Position numbers and translations under genes: made by a program
From: Arthrobacter sp. D5-1
GTDB lineage: Bacteria; Actinomycetota; Actinomycetes; Actinomycetales; Micrococcaceae
Direction: 5' to 3'
NCBI RefSeq assembly: GCF_017357425.1
Contig: NZ_CP014571.1
Location: forward strand, 4,650,001 to 4,714,000
Length of the DNA: 64,000 nucleotides
Part shown: positions 1 through 8,686 of the stretch, one piece after another
How the letters are laid out: the number at the start of each line of letters is the position of its first letter
Numbering within the stretch: the first letter of the stretch is position 1
Notes under the pieces: model-generated
Databases searched by the model: none
What the model was told of the DNA's origin: nothing
Seen by the model: only the letters and a program-made list of their open reading frames with translations

Positions 1-453
1 GACCAGCATGTGGAAGTACTCCAAACTGCCCGGACCTTGGCTGAGCGGCTCGGCGTCCCGCTGGTGTGCGCATATGTGGACGAGGCGAGTTACCTCGTCG
101 AGTGGGACCCGTCCCGGGAGACACACCGGATGTCGCTCCACCCGGAGAAGGAAGATGCCGACGTCGAGGCCGTGCGCGGCGACCTCGGCAGGGTGATCGG
201 GGAGGCGATGGACGGCGGCACGGCAGATTGGACCTTGCGCCTGCTGGCAGGTGACCCAGCGCGGGCATTGGGCAGGCTCGCCGCGGACATCAACGCGTCC
301 ATGATCATTGTGGGAACGCCCGAGCCCGGTTTGGGGCACAGGATTTCCGAGGCACTCAACGGCTCAGTGGCCGCGTGGCTGAGCCATCACCAACGCCGGC
401 CGGTGCTGATTGTCCCCCAGAAAAAACGGCCGGAAGCTGCCCATAGAAACTAA
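1..453 (+). CDS. Universal stress protein (UspA family), 5' end cut by window
   Basis: The reading frame is open from the first base, and residues before the first possible internal start (GTG at 10) read naturally as Usp sequence, so the gene probably begins upstream of the window. The product is a single Usp domain of at least 150 residues. It has the C-terminal nucleotide-binding pattern IIVGTPEPG followed by GSVAAWLSHHQRRPVLIVP, although the usual second glycine cluster is only partly kept. Usp proteins are cytoplasmic ATP-binding or ATP-independent stress proteins; the exact role here is unknown. A strong terminator follows about 90 bases after the stop. The family call is confident, the N-terminus is not visible. 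Confidence 0.85.
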   Translation, partial: DQHVEVLQTARTLAERLGVPLVCAYVDEASYLVEWDPSRETHRMSLHPEKEDADVEAVRGDLGRVIGEAMDGGTADWTLRLLAGDPARALGRLAADINASMIIVGTPEPGLGHRISEALNGSVAAWLSHHQRRPVLIVPQKKRPEAAHRN

Positions 454-544
454 AGCGAAAGTACTTATTCGAGGTGGTGGCGAAGGGGTTGCGCGCAACG
501 TAGAGTGATTACTGCAGGTCAGCGAAAGCGCCTGCTCAAAGACC

Positions 545-593
545 GCTCCGGAGTGCGTATCCCCCAATAACGCACTCCGGAGCTCTTTTGTTT
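545..593 (+). terminator. Rho-independent terminator after the Usp gene
   Basis: A perfect 14-bp inverted repeat (545-558 and 570-583, arm GCTCCGGAGTGCGT) with an 11-nt C-rich loop is followed by TCTTTTGTTT. A smaller hairpin (GCAGG at 514-518 with CCTGC at 531-535) sits just upstream, so the transcript end has two tandem stem-loops. The rest of the 454-811 gap holds a second palindrome (635-666) and a repeat element (about 704-806); no gene is visible in it. Confidence 0.85.
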
Positions 594-634
594 AACCCTG
601 GAACGCTCTCCCACCCCCGCGCCCTTCGGCCCCA

Positions 635-666
635 CGACGGCGGCGCCCAGGTGAGTGCCGCCGTCG
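635..666. repeat. Intergenic CGACG...GTGAG hairpin, copy 1
   Basis: Arms CGACGGCGGC (635-644) and GCCGCCGTCG (657-666) are exact inverted copies, with GTGAGT next to the right arm. It lies between two convergent genes. Related hairpins with the same outer CGACG/CGTCG arms and an inner CTCAC/GTGAG or similar core occur at 8647, 10010, 26972 and 40878. A bidirectional transcript-end signal is likely. Confidence 0.6.
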
Positions 667-703
667 GACCTTAGGGGCAGCCTTCACTGTGTGGCTGGCT
701 TCA

Positions 704-806
704 TGCCCCGTACCTTCACCACTCACTTTGAATCTCCGGGCAGTGCAACACGCCGCATTCACCGGCGTCTCCAGCCGTCAGCGGATTCAAAGTCGGTGGT
801 TGCGGG
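704..806. repeat. REP-like palindromic repeat, copy A
   Basis: A left arm with TCACTTTGAATCT (about 724-736) is mirrored by GATTCAAAGTCGGTGG (about 785-800). Between them is an inner pair around CACGCCG and CGGCGT. The left half (TGCCCCGTACCTTCACCACT and onward) recurs almost unchanged at 1647 in the same orientation, on the other side of the glycosyltransferase gene. I see no open reading frame in it. Confidence 0.55.
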
Positions 807-811
807 ACGGC

Positions 812-1582
812 CTACTTGTGAAAGCGGAGCTTCCACGGCGTAAGCGCCGACTCCAACTGCTCGCGGAGATTCATCTTCGAGGCACCTTCCACGCGTTCTT
901 CAAAGTGGATGGGAATTTCGGCGATTGCCAATCCTCGCCTTGCCGCCCGGTAGTTCATCTCAACCTGGAATGAGTAGCCGTCACTTCGAACCGCCTGGAC
1001 ATCAATCTCGTTCAGTGCAGAGGCGGTCCAAGCCTTGAAACCCGCCGTTGCATCTTTGACTTTCAAGCCCAGGACCACACTCACATAGAAATTCGCCCAA
1101 GCGGAGAGGACCTTGCGATGCCAAGGCCATTCAGCAGCCGTGGAACCCCCGGAGACATACCGTGAGCCGATAACCAGCGCCGCGCCGGAGGTTTGAATCC
1201 GATCAAGCATGGTGGGAATTGCCAGCACGGGATGGGACAGATCTGCGTCCATCTGGATGACGATCCCGGAGCCATCGGCCAGAGCACGGGTCATTCCTGC
1301 CACGTACGCTCTGCCCAACCCATCTTTTTCTTTCCGATGGAGGACTGACACTGTTCCGCTGGATTCCGCTGCCAGTCGATCAGCCACAGCCCCGGTTCCA
1401 TCGGGAGAGTTGTCATCGACAACCAGAACGTTGAGATTGGCAATCCCAAGTGCAACTAGCTGGGAAACAAGAACGGGCAAGTTTTCCCGCTCATTGTAGG
1501 TAGGCACTACAACAGCGATTTTCGGATTCTTGACACTCAAAACGTGGGTCCCCAATTCGGTTTTCGGATCTAGCCTGAGCAT
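812..1582 (-). CDS. Polyprenol-phosphate mannosyltransferase-like glycosyltransferase (GT2, DPM1 type)
   Basis: The product is about 256 residues with the GT-A fold of dolichol/polyprenol phosphate mannose synthases: VVVPTYNE near the N-terminus, VVDDNSPDGTG, the DXD-type QMDADLSHP, and GSRYVSGG. The family transfers mannose or glucose from a nucleotide sugar to polyprenyl phosphate at the cytoplasmic face of the membrane, supplying lipid-linked sugars for lipoglycans or protein O-mannosylation. No C-terminal membrane domain is present, as in the short actinobacterial Ppm1 catalytic unit. The ATG at 1582 was chosen because the upstream extension runs into the repeat at 1647-1735; it has no good ribosome site, so a TTG about 16 codons further in remains possible. 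The gene is flanked on both sides by copies of the same repeat. Confidence 0.85.
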   Translation of the reverse strand: MLRLDPKTELGTHVLSVKNPKIAVVVPTYNERENLPVLVSQLVALGIANLNVLVVDDNSPDGTGAVADRLAAESSGTVSVLHRKEKDGLGRAYVAGMTRALADGSGIVIQMDADLSHPVLAIPTMLDRIQTSGAALVIGSRYVSGGSTAAEWPWHRKVLSAWANFYVSVVLGLKVKDATAGFKAWTASALNEIDVQAVRSDGYSFQVEMNYRAARRGLAIAEIPIHFEERVEGASKMNLREQLESALTPWKLRFHK

Positions 1583-1646
1583 GGTGCATGCGCCAGGCCC
1601 AGCCAGTCTATTCAGTGGATCTTCATGACCTCCGCACGCCCTGCCT

Positions 1647-1735
1647 GCCCCGTGCCTTCGCCACCCACTTTGAATCTGAAACCACCCCGACACGCCACAG
1701 ACGACGGCGTGTCGGACAGAGCCCACGCTCAAAGA
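1647..1735. repeat. REP-like palindromic repeat, copy B
   Basis: The stretch starting TGCCCCGTGCCTTCGCCACC matches copy A (704) over roughly 32 bases with a few changes, including the ACTTTGAATCT core. It carries its own inner palindrome, ACACGCC with GGCGTGT. The right outer arm has decayed (CTCAAAGAAGG in place of GATTCAAAG). It separates the glycosyltransferase from the LssY-like gene. Confidence 0.55.
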
Positions 1736-1738
1736 AGG

Positions 1739-3043
1739 TCAGGAGGACACACGCCGCCCCACCACGGATGCCGGAACGGCCGGGATGCGCTGCCGTTTGG
1801 CGTAGACCCTTGCCCGTTGGCTGGACAACGCCAGCAGGACCAGGATGTCCGAGGCAAGTCCGGAGAGACCCGCTTCGAGAGTGAGATTCGCGGTCCCGGT
1901 GGAGTAGTCGACGGCCTGCACCAGGATCGAGATGGAGCTCAGGGCCATTGCGATTACCCGGGCGCCGTTGCTGCCAAGGAAAATCCGCCATGCCAGGAAC
2001 ACCTCACCGAGCCCGAAGAGCAGGACGATGACCGCCATGGTGACAATCGCCGTCGTCGTGGTTTCCGGGTCCAGGGCGACGTCTTCGAGTCCGATGTCGC
2101 TACCGGAGCCCAGCAGTGTCATCGCCAAGGTAAAAGCGGCAATCGCCCGGATACCAACCAGGACAGCGCCGGTCACGATAGGTGCCGGGCGCCGGTCACG
2201 GCTGTCGGTCCGGCTGGGCGGCTGGTCGGCGGGGACCTGGACACGGCTGGCGTCGATGATGGGAAGGTCGCCGTCGGTGGAGATGGAGTCACCGCCGCCG
2301 TTGCGGGTGTGATATCCGGTGGAGAAGTCCTCGATCACCTGCACCGTGACGGCAGGCTCGGCAGCGCAAACGGTGGAAACGATGTGGTCCCGCTCCACGT
2401 CCGTGTTCTGCTCGATTTTGTGCGTGATCTGCAGGGTGAAGAGCGAGAAGCCGACGCTGCGGTCGTACGTGCCTGCCGCGAGCCAATCCACTTTGTGCCC
2501 ACCGGGGAGGAGCCACCCCTCAGGGCAACGCCAGAAGCGGACGTGGTGGCGTTTTCCTGGGGTGTTGTTGACCTCTTGTTGGTAAGCGAAATCCTGTTGC
2601 CGGTCGAAGAGATACAAGGGGCTGACCGGCGCTTCGGTGTAGCTCTGCCGGAAAATGGTGGAGCTTATGATGCGGCGGCTGCTGGCGAAAGTGACGTCGT
2701 CGGCCATGGTCCATCCTGCGGACCTCATGATCGCATGGACCTGGGGTTCGGCTCCCAGTAACGCAACATTGACGGGATCGCCCAGCAGCCCATCGCTGGT
2801 GCGTGCGCGGCCTATGAAATAGCCCGGAACGTAAATGGTGGTCAGGATCCGGTGCAGCCGCGGCAAAAGCAGGTAGGCAAGGAAGGCCCAGAAGACAACG
2901 GAGAACCACAGCTGGCCCCACCCCAGGTGGAAGCTTTCCCCCACCAGCAGGAAGGCCAGCCACACCGCGGCAACTCCACCCAGGACGAAGAACCCGTGAT
3001 CGAGCCGGCTGTCCGTGACGCCGTTGTTCGGCACTTTATCCAT
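1739..3043 (-). CDS. Membrane protein with LssY C-terminal-type domain
   Basis: About 434 residues. An N-terminal pair of membrane segments is followed by a soluble domain with the LssY_C signature: GWTMADDVTFAS, SYTEAPVSPLYLFDRQQDFAYQ, RHHVRFWRC, GTYDRSVG and THKIEQNTDVERD. The C-terminal third has four more hydrophobic segments and a basic tail. LssY_C domains occur alone or fused to PAP2 phosphatases, and their biochemical role is not established. Here there is no phosphatase, but extra membrane helices. The start at 3043 has AGGGGGAG upstream; an in-frame extension further upstream lacks support. The adjacent epimerase points the same way but is separated by about 60 bases. Confidence 0.75.
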   Translation of the reverse strand: MDKVPNNGVTDSRLDHGFFVLGGVAAVWLAFLLVGESFHLGWGQLWFSVVFWAFLAYLLLPRLHRILTTIYVPGYFIGRARTSDGLLGDPVNVALLGAEPQVHAIMRSAGWTMADDVTFASSRRIISSTIFRQSYTEAPVSPLYLFDRQQDFAYQQEVNNTPGKRHHVRFWRCPEGWLLPGGHKVDWLAAGTYDRSVGFSLFTLQITHKIEQNTDVERDHIVSTVCAAEPAVTVQVIEDFSTGYHTRNGGGDSISTDGDLPIIDASRVQVPADQPPSRTDSRDRRPAPIVTGAVLVGIRAIAAFTLAMTLLGSGSDIGLEDVALDPETTTTAIVTMAVIVLLFGLGEVFLAWRIFLGSNGARVIAMALSSISILVQAVDYSTGTANLTLEAGLSGLASDILVLLALSSQRARVYAKRQRIPAVPASVVGRRVSS

Positions 3044-3099
3044 GAAACTCCCCCTGTGGCCCCTTAAGCTTCGGGCCTCGGGTGGGCAGTTGTACAGGT

Positions 3100-4074
3100 T
3101 TATGTCAGCAGTTTCGGGACGTCGAGTTGTCCGTTGCCGATGAGCCACTGCACAGATTCCAGCACTGCCTGCTCGGGTTCGTAGCGCGGCGTATACCCGA
3201 TCAGCGAGGTTGCCTTGTGGATACTCACGCAGTGATTGCGGGAGAGGTGGGCCCAGCTGATATCGGCAGATTCCTTGGTGGTGGTCCGCCGGAACTCCTC
3301 CCAGCCCACGGTTTCCATGCGGGGCACCTGCCCAAACCAGGAAGCAGCGACGCTCACGTAACCGCGCACCGTCAGTGCGCTCGGAGCAACAATATTGAAG
3401 TCCTCCCCGGCCGCAGCGTCCCGATTCAGGATGGCTTTCTCGAAGGCCTGCGCGACGTCGTCGGCATGCACATGGTGCATCAGTTCATTACCGATTCCGG
3501 GAATCCGGAGTGGCTGCCCTGAGGCAATCGTCTGCCACACTCCAGGATCGAGGTTGCCCAAGGGCCCGATCGGCTGCCATCCAGGACCCACGATGTGCCC
3601 AGGATGAACCGATGTTGTGGCCAACCCTCCGGAAGCAGTCTCCTCCTTGAGCATGCGCGCGATGTCACGCTTCTGGATCCCGTACTCATCCACCGGCTCT
3701 TCGGCGAAGTCCGCTCCTTCGGCAAGGGGCAACTTCAGGCTGACGCCGTATCGCCAGATGGAGCCACAGTGCAGCAGATGGCCTGTTTCGCCGCGCAAGC
3801 GATCCACCAGCGCAGTGGCCGACCCAACGGTGAAGCACATGAGGTCAACCACGACGTCGGCGCCCAGTTGAGCTATACGGTCACCAAAGATACCCTCGCG
3901 GTCCTCGAGCTCACGGTCCGCGGTGACCTGGCGGACCTGCTCCCACTCGGGGAAATCGGCATAGGGCAGGCGGCTTCCGCGGCTGATGTTGACGACCTCG
4001 TGTCCGGCGCGCACAAGCCTGGGGACAAGGAAGGACCCAATATGGCCGCTGCCACCGATAAGTACGATTTTCAT
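3100..4074 (-). CDS. NAD(P)-dependent epimerase/dehydratase family protein
   Basis: About 324 residues with an extended-SDR Rossmann start MKIVLIGGSGHIGSFL (GxxGxxG). The usual catalytic YxxxK appears as YGIQK (in DEYGIQKRDI), preceded by HCGSIWRYG, and substrate-domain sequence follows (HPGHIVGPGW, HHVHADDVAQAF). Such enzymes act on nucleotide sugars or other keto/hydroxy substrates in the cytoplasm, and the substrate here cannot be read from sequence. The start at 4074 was chosen over a GTG six codons upstream because GGAGAACCC gives a proper ribosome site and the Rossmann motif then begins at residue 1. There is no clear partner pathway among the neighbours. Confidence 0.8.
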   Translation of the reverse strand: MKIVLIGGSGHIGSFLVPRLVRAGHEVVNISRGSRLPYADFPEWEQVRQVTADRELEDREGIFGDRIAQLGADVVVDLMCFTVGSATALVDRLRGETGHLLHCGSIWRYGVSLKLPLAEGADFAEEPVDEYGIQKRDIARMLKEETASGGLATTSVHPGHIVGPGWQPIGPLGNLDPGVWQTIASGQPLRIPGIGNELMHHVHADDVAQAFEKAILNRDAAAGEDFNIVAPSALTVRGYVSVAASWFGQVPRMETVGWEEFRRTTTKESADISWAHLSRNHCVSIHKATSLIGYTPRYEPEQAVLESVQWLIGNGQLDVPKLLT

Positions 4075-4181
4075 GGGTTCTCCGATCTCCACGAGTCACG
4101 GTACTGGCTTGTGGGAGTGATCGGTAGGTCCGCACGAGTTCCGGGGACCGCGGGCGGCTTCCACGTCTCCGGTCAAATCTC

Positions 4182-5099
4182 CTAAGCGTCGAAGTGGGTC
4201 CGGACCTTCGGGTCCTTGGTCAGGGAGGAGACTACCGAGGAGGCAAGGTCCCGGAGTTTGACGTTGCGTGTGCTGGAAGCGACCTGCAGGATCTTCATTG
4301 CCGCTTCCTGGCTGCAACGGTTTTGGGCCATGATGGCGCCGGTTGCCAGGTCAATGGTGGTCCGGGATTCCAAGGTGGCGAGGAGATGCTTCTTTGTTTC
4401 GGCCAACTGGCTGAGACGAACCGCCACGCGAAGTGCCTTGGACGCGTGATACGTGTACGCCTGGACCACATCAATGTCCACCTCGGTGAATCCGCGGGCC
4501 TTTGTGGAGTACAGATTCAGGCCGGCTTCGGCCTCCCCCTCAAGGGCCAGGGGAACGGACAGGCTGGATCCCACCCCCACCTGGACCGCGGCCGACGAGA
4601 AGGAGGGCCAGCGGTCATCGTTTGCCAAGTCAGGCACATGCACGACGACCTGTTCCCTGATCGCCGAAAGGCAAGGCCCAGCACCTATCGTGTATTGCGT
4701 TTGGTCGAGGCGCATTGCCCGTTCTTCACTACTTGCTACTGTCACGGGCTTCTTCCGACGCATGAGTGTGATGCTGCAGAAGGCGAGCGCAGGGTCGGTC
4801 AAAGTGACCGCTGAGAAATCGGCAAGTTCATCCAGCATTTCCTTCACATCCTGTGTCTTCAGGACAAGATCTTGCATGCGGTCAACGACGTAACTCGCGG
4901 GCAGAAGGGTTTGTTGCGCCACGATTGGCCTCGTTCCTGGATATTGGGGCGGTGTAAGAGTTTTGCTCAAGGAGTCCACAGGCCGGGCAGCTTCCCGGGG
5001 GCAGTCACTGCTGCGGCTTTCTCTGGTGCGGTAAGCGCCAGATGCCGCTGCCATGGGTGGGGATTCGTCGTAGAACTGGTGTTGCCCGGAACGTGCCAT
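4182..5099 (-). CDS. GAF-ANTAR transcription antitermination regulator
   Basis: About 305 residues. Residues roughly 75-215 form a GAF-type sensor (ITLMRRKKPVTVASS, TIGAGPCLSAI, SLSVPLAL). The C-terminal 60-70 residues are an ANTAR domain (LESRTTIDLATGAIMAQNRC, then EAAMKILQVASSTRNVKLRDLA), the RNA-binding helical bundle that grips paired hairpins to prevent termination. GAF-ANTAR proteins are common in actinobacteria and often act on nearby or stress-related transcripts. The start is uncertain: ATG at 5099 has GGAAAG upstream, and a start at 5056 (MAAASG) would also give a full protein. The gene is divergent from a TetR gene and shares the intergenic region with that regulator's candidate operators. 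Confidence 0.82.
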   Translation of the reverse strand: MARSGQHQFYDESPPMAAASGAYRTRESRSSDCPREAARPVDSLSKTLTPPQYPGTRPIVAQQTLLPASYVVDRMQDLVLKTQDVKEMLDELADFSAVTLTDPALAFCSITLMRRKKPVTVASSEERAMRLDQTQYTIGAGPCLSAIREQVVVHVPDLANDDRWPSFSSAAVQVGVGSSLSVPLALEGEAEAGLNLYSTKARGFTEVDIDVVQAYTYHASKALRVAVRLSQLAETKKHLLATLESRTTIDLATGAIMAQNRCSQEAAMKILQVASSTRNVKLRDLASSVVSSLTKDPKVRTHFDA

Positions 5100-5277
5100 G
5101 CGCGGCTCTTTCCGCTCAAGTGACCTTGGTTCCGCCGTAGGGCAACGGCGGCTGGGCCTCCAGACCTTGCACAGGGGATCTGGAGGGGGCCGGAAGGGAG
5201 CTCTCGCGAATCCGGCAGGAAACATCATGGCCGGTTCCCCTGGGCTCTGGGGCCTCATACTGAACCGTCTACATCAT

Positions 5278-5347
5278 CTGACTACATTGTAGACAGTACA
5301 CGTAGACTACTGAATAGACAATGCATATTCACTACAATGTAGACTGT
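5278..5347. promoter_or_regulatory. Twin inverted operator sites between the ANTAR and TetR genes
   Basis: CTACATTGTAGAC at 5282-5294 and CTACAATGTAGAC at 5332-5344 have cores that are reverse complements of each other. Each is itself nearly palindromic (CTACAwTGTAG), and they are about 50 bp apart, roughly five helical turns. A related GTAGACTAC sits between them. Two palindromic sites beside a tetR gene are the usual autoregulation arrangement; binding is inferred. Confidence 0.6.
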
Positions 5348-5422
5348 TTCTGTAGTGGCTGATAGCCGCTGCTTCCCTCCTCAAGGAGGTCTCGTCTCAA
5401 AGCATCCAACAGGAGGAAAACC

Positions 5423-6136
5423 ATGGCTCCGGCAACGAAACCCCTGGCCGAGGCGGTACCGGGCAGGAAGCAGGCGCTCAGCCGGGAGTTGGTTTTATCC
5501 ACCGCACTGGCCTTGGTGGACGCTGAAGGACTCGACGCTCTCACCATGCGACGGCTCGGGCAGGAACTCGGCAGGGACCCCATGGGCCTGTACCGCTACG
5601 CCAAGAGCCGGACGGAACTGCTGGACGGAGTCACCGAACTGGTCTTGAACGAACGGACCATCTTTCCGGACGACCCGGACTGGCAGGGCCAACTCCGCCG
5701 GATCGCCCACGACCTGCGCCTGATAGCACTCCGACACCCCAATGTCGTCCCCCTCCTGGTCACGCGCCCCCTATCCACCCCCATGGGACTTCGCCCGGTC
5801 GGCACCCTGCGCCCCCTCGAACAGATCCTGGACTTACTCATTGAGGCCGGGTTCGCCCCCTCGGACGCCCTGCACGTCTATCGCGCCTACTACGGTTTCC
5901 TCTACGGCCACATCCTGAACGAGCTGCAGGAATTCATCGTCGACCCTGACGAGGACGAAGCTCTCCTGCGCCTCGGCCTCCACCGCCTGCCCGCCAAGGA
6001 ATTCCCGCGCCTCCGCGCGATCGCCCCGCTCCTGGCCGACTATGACGGTGAAGACGAGCTCGATGAAGGCATCACCATCCTCCTTGCCGGCCTCTCCGCA
6101 CGCCTCACGGAACCCACCCACCAAACCCAGGCGTGA
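5423..6136 (+). CDS. TetR family transcriptional regulator (TetR_C type)
   Basis: 237 residues. An N-terminal helix-turn-helix spans about residues 20-65 (ALALVDAEGLDALTMRRLGQ, then ELGRDPMGLYRYAKSRTELL), with the GRDPMGLYRY recognition region typical of TetR/TetR_C regulators. The remainder is an all-helical ligand-binding domain with an acidic patch (VDPDEDEAL). AGGAGG is well placed before the ATG. The gene is divergent from the ANTAR regulator, with twin palindromes in between. No obvious drug exporter follows: the next gene in this direction is a GH13 enzyme about 210 bases away with its own start region. Ligand and targets other than its own promoter are unknown. Confidence 0.88.
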   Translation: MAPATKPLAEAVPGRKQALSRELVLSTALALVDAEGLDALTMRRLGQELGRDPMGLYRYAKSRTELLDGVTELVLNERTIFPDDPDWQGQLRRIAHDLRLIALRHPNVVPLLVTRPLSTPMGLRPVGTLRPLEQILDLLIEAGFAPSDALHVYRAYYGFLYGHILNELQEFIVDPDEDEALLRLGLHRLPAKEFPRLRAIAPLLADYDGEDELDEGITILLAGLSARLTEPTHQTQA

Positions 6137-6347
6137 GCCCTGTCCGGGAACCGGAACTCTATACGTCCGCGCCAGGGCGGCGCGTCAAACCGTCACCTCA
6201 TCACGAGACTTACTTGTTCCAGGGTTAGACAAACGGCAGGCTCCCCCGACTAGCATGAATAGTCCGGGCAAGCCCGGGTACGTGACCTCTTGAACGACCC
6301 CCCTCGGACGGTCGGCGTTGACGCGGCGACCACGTAAGGAGACAACT

Positions 6348-8639
6348 GTGCGGGAGCCTGCAGTCAACACGAGCGTGTCAGAAATCAGCGAAACTCCAGA
6401 AGAAAATCCGGAGGAGACGCCACAGGAAACGCCCGATGAAATCGCAAGCGAACCGGCGGAAATCACCTTTGACGAGCAGTTCTACCCGGCCCGGCCCAAG
6501 GCGCTCCGGCCAATCGCCCGAAGGCGCCAGTTCTTTGCCGCCCGGCCTTCCTTGGAATTCGACGGCCTGAACTCAACCTATGTGGACTGGCTCAGGAACC
6601 AATCCATGCTGGGTGATGCCAACACCATGGCCCGCCAGTTGTCCGGGCAGGCCAGCATGTGGCAGAACTCGTACGCCAGGCCCAACCCGCGCGCAGCCGT
6701 TGAGCGTTCACCTGTCTGGTTCACCGCCTACCCGCTGTCCTTCATCACCAAGGATGGCCAGTCCTTCCTTTCGGCGCTGGGTGATCCCGAGCTCTGGGAT
6801 GCGTTCAGCAAGATTGGCATCCGTGGGTTGCACACTGGCCCTGTGAAGCTGGCTGGCGGCATCCGTGGCTGGTCGCAGACACCCAGCGTGGACGGCCATT
6901 TTGACCGCATTTCCATGGCGATCGATCCGGCGTTCGGGACGGAAGAGGAGTTCCGTCAGATGTGCGAGGTCGCCAACGAGCACGGCGGCACCATCATTGA
7001 CGACATCGTCCCCGGGCACACAGGCAAGGGCGCGGACTTCCGGCTGGCTGAGATGAACTTCCGGGACTACCCCGGCATCTATCACATGGTGGACATCCCC
7101 GAGGAGGACTGGCACCTTTTGCCGGACGTTCCCGAGGGCGAGGACTCGGTGAACATCAGCCCGGCCGCTGAGGAAGCCCTGCAAAAGGCGGGCTACATCA
7201 TTGGGCGGCTGCAGCGGGTCATTTTCTACGAACCCGGTGTCAAGGAAACCAATTGGAGCGCCACCAAGCCCATTATCGACACCACGGGCAAGACCCGACG
7301 CTGGGTGTACCTCCACTACTTCAAGTCCGGCCAGCCGTCCATCAACTGGCTGGACCCAACGTTCGCCGGCATGCGCCTGGTGGTAGGTGACGCACTGCAT
7401 TCACTGTTGGACCTCGGCACCGGTGCGTTGCGGCTTGATGCCAACGGCTTCCTGGGCGTCGAAAAGAGCGCGGAAGAGGAGCCGGGATGGTCGGAGGGCC
7501 ACCCGTTGTCCGAGGCGGCAAACCAGCTGATCGGCTCCATGATCCGCAAGGTGGGCGGGTTCTCCTTCCAGGAACTCAACCTCACTATCGACGACATCAA
7601 GGCCCAGTCAGAATCGGGTCCCGACCTCTCATACGACTTCATTACCCGGCCCGCATACCACTACGCATTCGTCACAGGCGATACCGAATTCCTGCGCCTG
7701 ACCCTGCGCCTCTCCATGGAGATCGGGGTGGACCAGGCTTCTTTGGTCCACGCCCTCCAGAACCACGACGAACTGACCTATGAGTTGCTGCACTTTGCCG
7801 CCGGGCACAGGGACGACGTTTTCGAGCTTGGCGGTGAAGAACTGACCGGAGCCGAAGTTGCGGAGAAGGTGCAGGAGACCCTGCGGGAACGTCTCACGGG
7901 CGAGAATGGGCCCTACAACGCACTGTTCACCACCAACGGCATCGCTTGCACCACGGTCAGCTTCATCATGGCCGCGCTGGGTATCAAGGACCAGGACGCC
8001 ATCACCCCTGAGCAGGAAGCCCAGGTACTGGACGCCCACGTGCTGTTGTCCATGTACAACGCGCTGCAGCCGGGCGTCTTCGCACTCTCGGGCTGGGACC
8101 TCACCGGCATCACGGCCCTGGACCGCGAAACCGTCAAGGAACTCACGTCGCAGGGTGACACACGCTGGATCAACCGTGGAGCCCACGACCTCATGGGCAC
8201 CAGCCCGGACGCGAAGACCTCGCTGGCCGGCATGGCCCGTGCCCGCAGCCTCTACGGTTCCCTGCCCGAGCAGCTCAAGGATTCACGCTCCTACGCTCGC
8301 CGCCTCCAGCAGATCCTCACAGTGCGGGAGGAGTCGGGCATTGCCACCAGCACCTTGCTGGACGTGCCGGACGTTTCCAACCGGGGACTGCTGGTGATGG
8401 TCAACCAGCTGGCCGACGGAGCACTGCAGGTAACGGTCCTGAACTTCTCGGACCAGGACATTGCAGGCAGCATCCAGTCCTCACACCTCGTGCCCGGAGC
8501 TACCGTGCATGACTTGTTCAGCGGCGAGGACGTCGGCCAGGTGGACGACCTCCACAGCTTCTATCTCGAGCTGCCGGCCTTCCAGGGCACGGCCCTGCTG
8601 TTGAAGGACCCGGTTGTTGAGGAAGAGACCGCCGAATAG
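6348..8639 (+). CDS. GH13 alpha-amylase family protein, trehalose synthase/maltose glucosyltransferase-like
   Basis: 763 residues starting at GTG 6348, chosen because AAGGAG lies six bases upstream; an in-frame TTG at 6318 lacks a site. An acidic, Glu/Pro-rich N-terminal tail precedes a GH13 barrel. The three catalytic carboxylates are recognisable: Asp364 in RLDANGF (nucleophile), Glu409 in SFQELNL (acid/base) and Asp474 in LQNHDELT (transition-state stabiliser). A small C-terminal beta domain ends in [13 protein letters not shown]. Proteins of this shape are commonly annotated as trehalose synthase or maltose alpha-D-glucosyltransferase. It is longer and more divergent than classical TreS, so hydrolase or transferase activity on another alpha-glucan cannot be excluded. 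It is monocistronic and ends at a hairpin shared with a convergent gene. Confidence 0.8.
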   Translation: MREPAVNTSVSEISETPEENPEETPQETPDEIASEPAEITFDEQFYPARPKALRPIARRRQFFAARPSLEFDGLNSTYVDWLRNQSMLGDANTMARQLSGQASMWQNSYARPNPRAAVERSPVWFTAYPLSFITKDGQSFLSALGDPELWDAFSKIGIRGLHTGPVKLAGGIRGWSQTPSVDGHFDRISMAIDPAFGTEEEFRQMCEVANEHGGTIIDDIVPGHTGKGADFRLAEMNFRDYPGIYHMVDIPEEDWHLLPDVPEGEDSVNISPAAEEALQKAGYIIGRLQRVIFYEPGVKETNWSATKPIIDTTGKTRRWVYLHYFKSGQPSINWLDPTFAGMRLVVGDALHSLLDLGTGALRLDANGFLGVEKSAEEEPGWSEGHPLSEAANQLIGSMIRKVGGFSFQELNLTIDDIKAQSESGPDLSYDFITRPAYHYAFVTGDTEFLRLTLRLSMEIGVDQASLVHALQNHDELTYELLHFAAGHRDDVFELGGEELTGAEVAEKVQETLRERLTGENGPYNALFTTNGIACTTVSFIMAALGIKDQDAITPEQEAQVLDAHVLLSMYNALQPGVFALSGWDLTGITALDRETVKELTSQGDTRWINRGAHDLMGTSPDAKTSLAGMARARSLYGSLPEQLKDSRSYARRLQQILTVREESGIATSTLLDVPDVSNRGLLVMVNQLADGALQVTVLNFSDQDIAGSIQSSHLVPGATVHDLFSGEDVGQVDDLHSFYLELPAFQGTALLLKDPVVEEETAE

Positions 8640-8646
8640 GAAGGCA

Positions 8647-8679
8647 CGACGTCGGCGCTCACGGTGAGTGCCGACGTCG
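8647..8679. repeat. Intergenic CGACG...GTGAG hairpin, copy 2
   Basis: A 16-bp inverted repeat (8647-8662 and 8664-8679) with one G-U-tolerated mismatch and a single-base centre. It lies between convergent genes and nearly matches the copy at 10010. No T-run follows on either side, so if it terminates transcription it does so by stem strength alone. Confidence 0.65.
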
Positions 8680-8686
8680 CGGTGGT

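Noticed and set aside
501..593. 6C-type or other structured small RNA after the Usp gene
   Set aside because: Only one of two hairpins has a C-rich loop (five C) and there is no clear promoter; the perfect stem with T-run is adequately explained as a terminator.
1625..2761. 378-codon plus-strand frame opposite the LssY-like gene
   Set aside because: It starts inside the repeat, has no ribosome site and no family pattern; the minus strand shows LssY_C motifs.
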